From: SIG452 sp045541975
GTDB lineage: Bacteria; Bacillota; Clostridia; UMGS1840
Assembly: GCA_045541975.1 (NCBI GenBank)
Contig: JAZQKB010000040.1
Location: 1 to 53,460, forward strand
DNA length: 53,460 bases
Direction of reading: 5' to 3'
Position 1 is the first letter of the stretch. Each line of letters starts with the position of its first letter. The notes beneath the pieces were generated by a model. It searched no databases. It worked only from the letters and a program-made list of their open reading frames with translations, and was not told the DNA's origin. Below are positions 49,693 to 53,460 of this stretch, one piece after another. The translations under genes and the position numbers were made by a program.

Positions 49693-49751
49693 AAAAAGTT
49701 CCGGCTTTTTCTAAAGAAATACTGTAGTTTTCCACGATAGCTACAGTATTT
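49693..49751 (-). terminator. Terminator hairpins after the FGGY kinase gene
   Basis: Two stems in a row: AAATACTGTAG (49717-49727) with CTACAGTATTT (49741-49751), loop of 13, then AAAAAG-TTCCGG-CTTTTT (49693-49710). On the minus strand a short TTTCTTT tract follows the first. Moderately convincing as the end of the kinase operon. Confidence 0.55.
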
Positions 49752-49762
49752 TGTCGCAATAT

Positions 49763-51067
49763 TTAATTTGCTTCTGCAGCGAACATTGCAACGCCAAACG
49801 CCGCTTCCTCAGTATGGTCAGGAATGGTTAATTTCATTTGGAACACTTCTTCTATGACTTGTCTTAAAACAGGGTTTTTCCGCACACCGTTTCCCGATGC
49901 AACCAGTTTTGTTATCCCATCATGAGGCATCTTTTGATATAATTGATACAGTTCTTCTGCCATCCCTATCAAAAGGCCTGCCGAAAAGGCTTCGGGCGTA
50001 AAATTCTCTTCTCCGATGTTTGTAATTGCACCACGAAGGTTGGGATTTTCACGGGTTCCCGCAAAGGTGGTGGAAATATTCACAATATTTCCCGATGCGA
50101 GACCTTCCTCTGCCAAGGAATTGATCACATCATAATACGGCTTATTCTCCAACCCGCATTTTGTGGCGAACTGGCGGAAAAATTGTTCTAACAAAGCATA
50201 AGAACGGCCACCGCACAAACAAGAACCGCTGTATAGAAAAGAATTCTCGTCATAAGGACGCGCTTCTACCAAGAAACTTTCTTCTTCGGGAAATTGATCC
50301 GATAACAAAGAAACCTGGCTCCCTGTTCCAATGTTTACCAAAAGGGTTTTATCCGGGTCACTGACGGACCCCATAAATGCCGCCTGATTATCTCCGATTG
50401 CCACCGCAACGGGTATTTTTTGATATTCACCAACAACCTTTTTTTGAGCTGTTACAATCGGTAAAACGTCTTTGGGAATTTCTGCTTTCTCTAATAAATT
50501 GGAATCAAAGTTATTAAGAGAAGTGCTAAAAAATCCCCAGGATGCAGCGTTGGTAATATGCATCACAGGACGTGATAATCCGCACAGTTTCATAGTGATA
50601 AAATCCATAATCGTGCCGGTTACATAGGGAGTTTCCGGCACCTTGTTTGTTTGAATCAAATGATATAATGTAGCAAGTCCGTATCCTGCAGGCACACGGA
50701 TTTTCGTCAGCTTTTCCAGTTGTTCACAGGAAGAATTTTCTCCCAAACTTGCCTGCATATCCTGCCAGGTATATAAGGGGGATAATGCTTCCCCATCAGG
50801 AGAAATCAAAAGAATTCCGTGCATTTGCCCTGTCACACCGATAGAGGTAACAGAATAGTTTAATAAAATATCGTCTAAAAGTTCTTTTACAATCTCCCAG
50901 ATGCGATTGGGTGATTGAATAAACTCACCGGGGTGATCCAAAAGAATTTTGGAATCATTTTCCACATTATAAATCTGCTGTACTGTTCGCTCTTTAGCAT
51001 CCAGCACAATCGCACTGACGGTGGTGGTTCCGATATCAAGACCCACCGCAATTTTTTGATTATTCAT
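49763..51067 (-). CDS. FGGY-family carbohydrate kinase
   Basis: 434 residues of the sugar kinase/actin fold: phosphate-1 loop VGLDIGTTTVSAIVLDA (8-24), TGQMHGILLISPDGEALSPL, the phosphate-2 loop LLVNIGTGSQVSLL near 260 and the adenosine loop VASGNGVRKNPVL near 385. The closest character is of the sedoheptulokinase/xylulokinase group (GQMHG, YTWQD), but specificity cannot be fixed. Follows the GH172 gene by 16 bp and may phosphorylate the sugar that enzyme releases. Confidence 0.9.
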   Translation of the reverse strand: MNNQKIAVGLDIGTTTVSAIVLDAKERTVQQIYNVENDSKILLDHPGEFIQSPNRIWEIVKELLDDILLNYSVTSIGVTGQMHGILLISPDGEALSPLYTWQDMQASLGENSSCEQLEKLTKIRVPAGYGLATLYHLIQTNKVPETPYVTGTIMDFITMKLCGLSRPVMHITNAASWGFFSTSLNNFDSNLLEKAEIPKDVLPIVTAQKKVVGEYQKIPVAVAIGDNQAAFMGSVSDPDKTLLVNIGTGSQVSLLSDQFPEEESFLVEARPYDENSFLYSGSCLCGGRSYALLEQFFRQFATKCGLENKPYYDVINSLAEEGLASGNIVNISTTFAGTRENPNLRGAITNIGEENFTPEAFSAGLLIGMAEELYQLYQKMPHDGITKLVASGNGVRKNPVLRQVIEEVFQMKLTIPDHTEEAAFGVAMFAAEAN

Positions 51068-51083
51068 TTCAAAAAACTCCCTC

Positions 51084-52124
51084 TTATCTCATAAATAATT
51101 CAAAATGAGAAGGCAATTCAAAGGGCAATGCCTTCGGCTCGGTCAGATAATAAAATGCCACCGAGGTGAAGTCGTCGTATCTTGGGGAATGAACCGGCGG
51201 TTCATAAATGCCGTCATCAATGGTCATACGGAAGGATTTATCAAAATAAACAGGATCTTTATCGTGCCAACGGTACAAAAGGAATCTCTGCTGCACATTG
51301 TATTTTTCACGGGTATCTCCCAAAATTGCATACAAACCGGCATACAGACCGCTATAGGTCTGATACCATTCGGGAATCGTGTCGTTTCCAAAGGCATAAG
51401 AACCACAAAAATAGTCTTCCGTACCGGTATAATTGATGGAAGGATAGGTTTCCCCGTCAATATACATTTTCGGCTCTCCTTCACACCAGCACCAGCTGGT
51501 TCCGTTCACACCAACAGCAAGGAATAATCCTGCGAAGTAGCCTTTCCCTTCTACCTTATCCAGCACCGTATAGGCACGTCCCTTCTGCACAGGATGCTCC
51601 TGACGGTATACTGCATGAAAATAGCCGGAATCCTCTGGAATTTCACCATAATATCCTGCAACTTCATAGAACAAATCCACCACATTACTGCCGCGGTTTT
51701 CAATGGTAATTTTGCAATGCTTACGAAAAGGCATTTCCCAATAACAGTTATAGGAACGAGTGGGTGCTAAAAGCACTTTGGAAGAATTTAAGGTAATAAT
51801 TTTATGATCTCTGTCTACTCTCACATAAGCTTCATCATAAGGATATCCGAAAAATGCAGAAGCAGGCACTTCCACAGAGGGATGCTCTGCATGATCCCAG
51901 TACATACGGATAATGGATTCATGCCCCAACAACCCGCCAAGCCAGATATGGGTAATCATACCGGGGCCGTCGGCATCCATAATGGTCATAGTTTCACCTG
52001 CAGGAAGTTTAAAACAAGGGCGTAATTTTTCGCAGTCTTTTCCTCTTGTTCCCCCGTTGCGGGCACCTGTTGGATTTTCTGCAGAAAAAGAAAAACTGAT
52101 ACGGTTGTTCGGAATTCGTGACAT
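51084..52124 (-). CDS. GH172 (DUF2961) glycoside hydrolase
   Basis: 346 residues of the DUF2961 family, now glycoside hydrolase family 172 (difructose dianhydride I synthase, alpha-D-fructofuranosidase and D-arabinofuranan-degrading enzymes). The N-terminal half has NPTGARNGGTRGKDCEKL and GPGMITHIWLGG; the catalytic glutamates are expected in WCEGEPKMYIDGETYPS (E215-E217) and TGTEDYFCGSYAF (E236). No signal peptide, so cytoplasmic. Operon with the FGGY kinase. Confidence 0.93.
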   Translation of the reverse strand: MSRIPNNRISFSFSAENPTGARNGGTRGKDCEKLRPCFKLPAGETMTIMDADGPGMITHIWLGGLLGHESIIRMYWDHAEHPSVEVPASAFFGYPYDEAYVRVDRDHKIITLNSSKVLLAPTRSYNCYWEMPFRKHCKITIENRGSNVVDLFYEVAGYYGEIPEDSGYFHAVYRQEHPVQKGRAYTVLDKVEGKGYFAGLFLAVGVNGTSWCWCEGEPKMYIDGETYPSINYTGTEDYFCGSYAFGNDTIPEWYQTYSGLYAGLYAILGDTREKYNVQQRFLLYRWHDKDPVYFDKSFRMTIDDGIYEPPVHSPRYDDFTSVAFYYLTEPKALPFELPSHFELFMR

Positions 52125-52138
52125 TGTTGTATCCTCCT

Positions 52139-52157
52139 TTGATACGTTTTATATCAA
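52139..52157. promoter_or_regulatory. Inverted repeat operator candidate
   Basis: TTGATA (52139-52144), seven bases, TATCAA (52152-52157), symmetrical, between the GH172 promoter and its ribosome site. Its position suggests a sugar-responsive repressor site; no regulator gene for it is present in the window. Confidence 0.45.
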
Positions 52158-52183
52158 TATATTCACTTTAAACCTCTGCTCAC

Positions 52184-52212
52184 AGTATAGCATACTACCT
52201 CTGAAATTGCAA
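52184..52212 (-). promoter_or_regulatory. Promoter of the GH172-kinase operon
   Basis: TTGCAA (52207-52212) and TATACT (52184-52189) on the minus strand with a 17-base spacer; start near 52177, leader of about 53 nt carrying the symmetric site at 52139. Confidence 0.78.
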
Positions 52213-52254
52213 GAAGTGTTTTCAAAATGAAATAATATTTCACTTCCGACTGCC

Positions 52255-52283
52255 TTGACATTTCGCATTGTTTGTTTTATAAT
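52255..52283 (+). promoter_or_regulatory. Promoter of the SGNH hydrolase gene
   Basis: TTGACA (52255-52260), 17 bases, TATAAT (52278-52283); start near 52290. Consensus quality; divergent from the GH172 promoter 43 bp away. Confidence 0.92.
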
Positions 52284-52323
52284 AGCAGTAAGAAATTTAC
52301 AAACTGTTCGGAGGAATTTCACC

Positions 52324-52977
52324 ATGGAACTGAAAGGGAAAAAAATCCTGTTTTTAGGTGACAGCATTACGGAGGGCATCGGGGTATCTGACCCCAACAA
52401 TATTTACTGGAAACGATTAGAACAAGATGGCTGTAAGGTTTATAGCTACGGTGTCAGCGGAACCAGAATTGCACCCCAGGCAACCTTAAGAGTTGACCCG
52501 AGAATTGATGATGACTATTTTGCCACCCGTATTCCAAACATGGAAGCAGATGCAGATGTAATTGTGATTTTTGGTGGCACCAATGACTACGGTCACGGAG
52601 ATGCAGCCTTAGGCTCTATGGATGACCGCACTGTGGACACTTTCTACGGCGCATATCACGATTTATGTATCAAACTTCGTGAAAAGTATCCCACCGCAAA
52701 GATTGTGGTAATGACTCCCATTCACCGTGATAACGAACATATGGTCTACAACGGTTTCCACGTTCGCACTGCAGCTTGTTTGGAAACCTATGTAAACATT
52801 ATTAAAGAAGTGGCAGAATATCATAAGCTCTCTGTGTTAGACACATATCATGAGTGTGACATCAATCCCAATCTCCCCAGTCACAAAGAAAATTATGTGC
52901 CAGATGGTCTGCATCCCAACGATGCCGGTCACGAGATTATTTATAATTGTTTGAAAAACTTTTTGAAACAGTTATAA
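52324..52977 (+). CDS. SGNH/GDSL hydrolase
   Basis: 217 residues from MELKGKKILFLGDSITEGIG, with GGAGG before the ATG; the longer ORF would begin inside the promoter. SGNH blocks are complete: Ser14 in GDSITEG, a Gly, Asn in FGGTNDYG and the Asp/His pair in VPDGLHPNDAGH. No signal peptide, so it is a cytoplasmic esterase, possibly removing acetyl groups from sugars and hence related to the divergent GH172-kinase operon. Ends at a hairpin near 52995-53022 that has its T-run only on the minus strand. Confidence 0.92.
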   Translation: MELKGKKILFLGDSITEGIGVSDPNNIYWKRLEQDGCKVYSYGVSGTRIAPQATLRVDPRIDDDYFATRIPNMEADADVIVIFGGTNDYGHGDAALGSMDDRTVDTFYGAYHDLCIKLREKYPTAKIVVMTPIHRDNEHMVYNGFHVRTAACLETYVNIIKEVAEYHKLSVLDTYHECDINPNLPSHKENYVPDGLHPNDAGHEIIYNCLKNFLKQL

Positions 52978-53094
52978 AAACAGTGAAAATGAAAAACTCC
53001 TCATTCATCTGAATGGGGAGTTTCCATGTATGGGGTTAGCTGTTCACGATTCCCTTCCAAAATATGGCGAAAATCTTTATTAAAGGATAGATAA

Positions 53095-53131
53095 AAATAA
53101 AAAAGCATCGACATACTGTCGATGCTTTTTT
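53095..53131 (-). terminator. Terminator of the rRNA operon
   Basis: GCATCGAC, ATACT, GTCGATGC flanked by A and T runs: on the minus strand the stem is followed by TTTTTTATTTTT directly after tRNA-Glu. A second hairpin at about 52995-53023 also carries a minus-strand T-run. Confidence 0.93.
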
Positions 53132-53205
53132 GGTGACCCGTGAGAGAATCGAACTCTCGTTACCGCCGTGAAAGGGCGGTGTCTTAACCGCTTGACCAAC
53201 GGGCC
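53131..53205 (-). tRNA. tRNA-Glu (anticodon TTC)
   Basis: Minus strand: acceptor GGCCCGT pairs with ACGGGTC, discriminator A, encoded CCA; D-arm TGGTCAAGCGGTTAAGACA; anticodon stem CCGCC/GGCGG with loop CTTTCAC, anticodon TTC; T-arm GAGAGTTCGATTCTC. Last member of the rRNA operon. Confidence 0.97.
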
Positions 53206-53244
53206 AAATAGAGCTTCCCGATACAGATTGCTCTGTATCGGGAA

Positions 53245-53320
53245 TGGCGCCTTAAGATGGACTCGAACCAACGACCCTGCGGTTAACAGCCGCATGCTCT
53301 ACCGACTGAGCTAATAAGGC
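53245..53320 (-). tRNA. tRNA-Asn (anticodon GTT)
   Basis: Minus strand: acceptor GCCTTAT with TTAAGGC (last pair T-T), discriminator G, encoded CCA; D-arm TAGCTCAGTCGGTAGAGC; anticodon stem TGCGG/CCGCA with loop CTGTTAA, anticodon GTT; T-arm GTTGGTTCGAGTCCAT. 39 bp before tRNA-Glu. Confidence 0.97.
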
Positions 53321-53325
53321 ATAAA

Positions 53326-53440
<115 letters not shown>

Positions 53441-53460
53441 TGGTTAAAAGTACTTCGGTA

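Overview
The window reads as a chromosome segment of a Gram-positive, low-to-medium GC member of the Clostridia (Bacillota), probably an uncultured gut-type lineage. The evidence is strong purine-rich Shine-Dalgarno sites before almost every gene, many TTGACA-17-TATAAT promoters, lipoprotein signal peptides, WalK/WalR, a SpoIID-domain protein, S-layer homology repeats, an LtaS-type membrane sulfatase and a DUF4364 gene. No phage, insertion sequence or CRISPR array was seen. The species cannot be named from sequence alone.

Layout. (1) 45-6589, minus strand: translation and secretion genes in transcription order secG, rpmG, secE, nusG, rplK, rplA, an L10 leader with attenuator, rplJ, rplL, ylxM, ffh. 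The rpoB/rpoC genes that usually follow rplL are absent; a strongly folded intergenic element (1917-2105) lies there instead. (2) 6628-6985: tRNA-Leu(GAG) with a perfect consensus promoter and a duplicated 3' end 198 bp downstream. (3) 7029-10785, minus: three lipoproteins, one with the GGAHPN signature of DUF3298/RsiV proteins, behind a DUF4428 zinc-ribbon protein. (4) 11046-14112, plus: a membrane-bound LuxR-type regulator and an LtaS-like sulfatase. (5) 14215-28522, minus: a long tightly packed housekeeping run from a consensus promoter, mreB, mnmG, walR, walK, hslO, metK, ABC-F ATPase, cation transporter, DUF4364, YgiQ radical SAM, folD, rqcP. (6) 28662-30012, plus: SpoIID-domain protein. 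(7) 30042-44731, minus: a surface-glycan cluster of 14 genes from one promoter. PglE-, PglC- and PglD-like enzymes would make and load a diacetamido sugar, a PglA-like transferase would extend it, a TviB/WbpO-type dehydrogenase and TviC/WbpP-type epimerase would supply a HexNAc uronic acid, and further transferases, an EpsG-type polymerase, a polysaccharide pyruvyl transferase, an FrhB-like protein and a flippase would complete and export the repeat unit. The 4,6-dehydratase needed for the first sugar is not in the window. (8) 44794-49756: an XRE regulator divergent from a membrane protein, bracketed by a 35-bp direct repeat, then a minus-strand envelope operon (two lipoproteins, an SLH-VanY carboxypeptidase, an anchored protein). 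(9) 49763-52977: FGGY kinase and GH172 (DUF2961) glycosidase, divergent from an SGNH hydrolase. (10) 53095-53440, minus: the end of an rRNA operon, 5S, tRNA-Asn(GUU), tRNA-Glu(UUC), terminator.

The main theme of the accessory part is cell-envelope construction. The features I find most worth a second look are the structured repeat at 1917-2105, the tRNA-Leu 3'-end duplication, the ferredoxin-less FrhB-like protein beside a pyruvyl transferase, the 119-bp overlap of the YgiQ gene with folD, and the tandem 12-mers in front of the membrane LuxR regulator. None is proven to be a new system; all rest on reading the sequence by eye.
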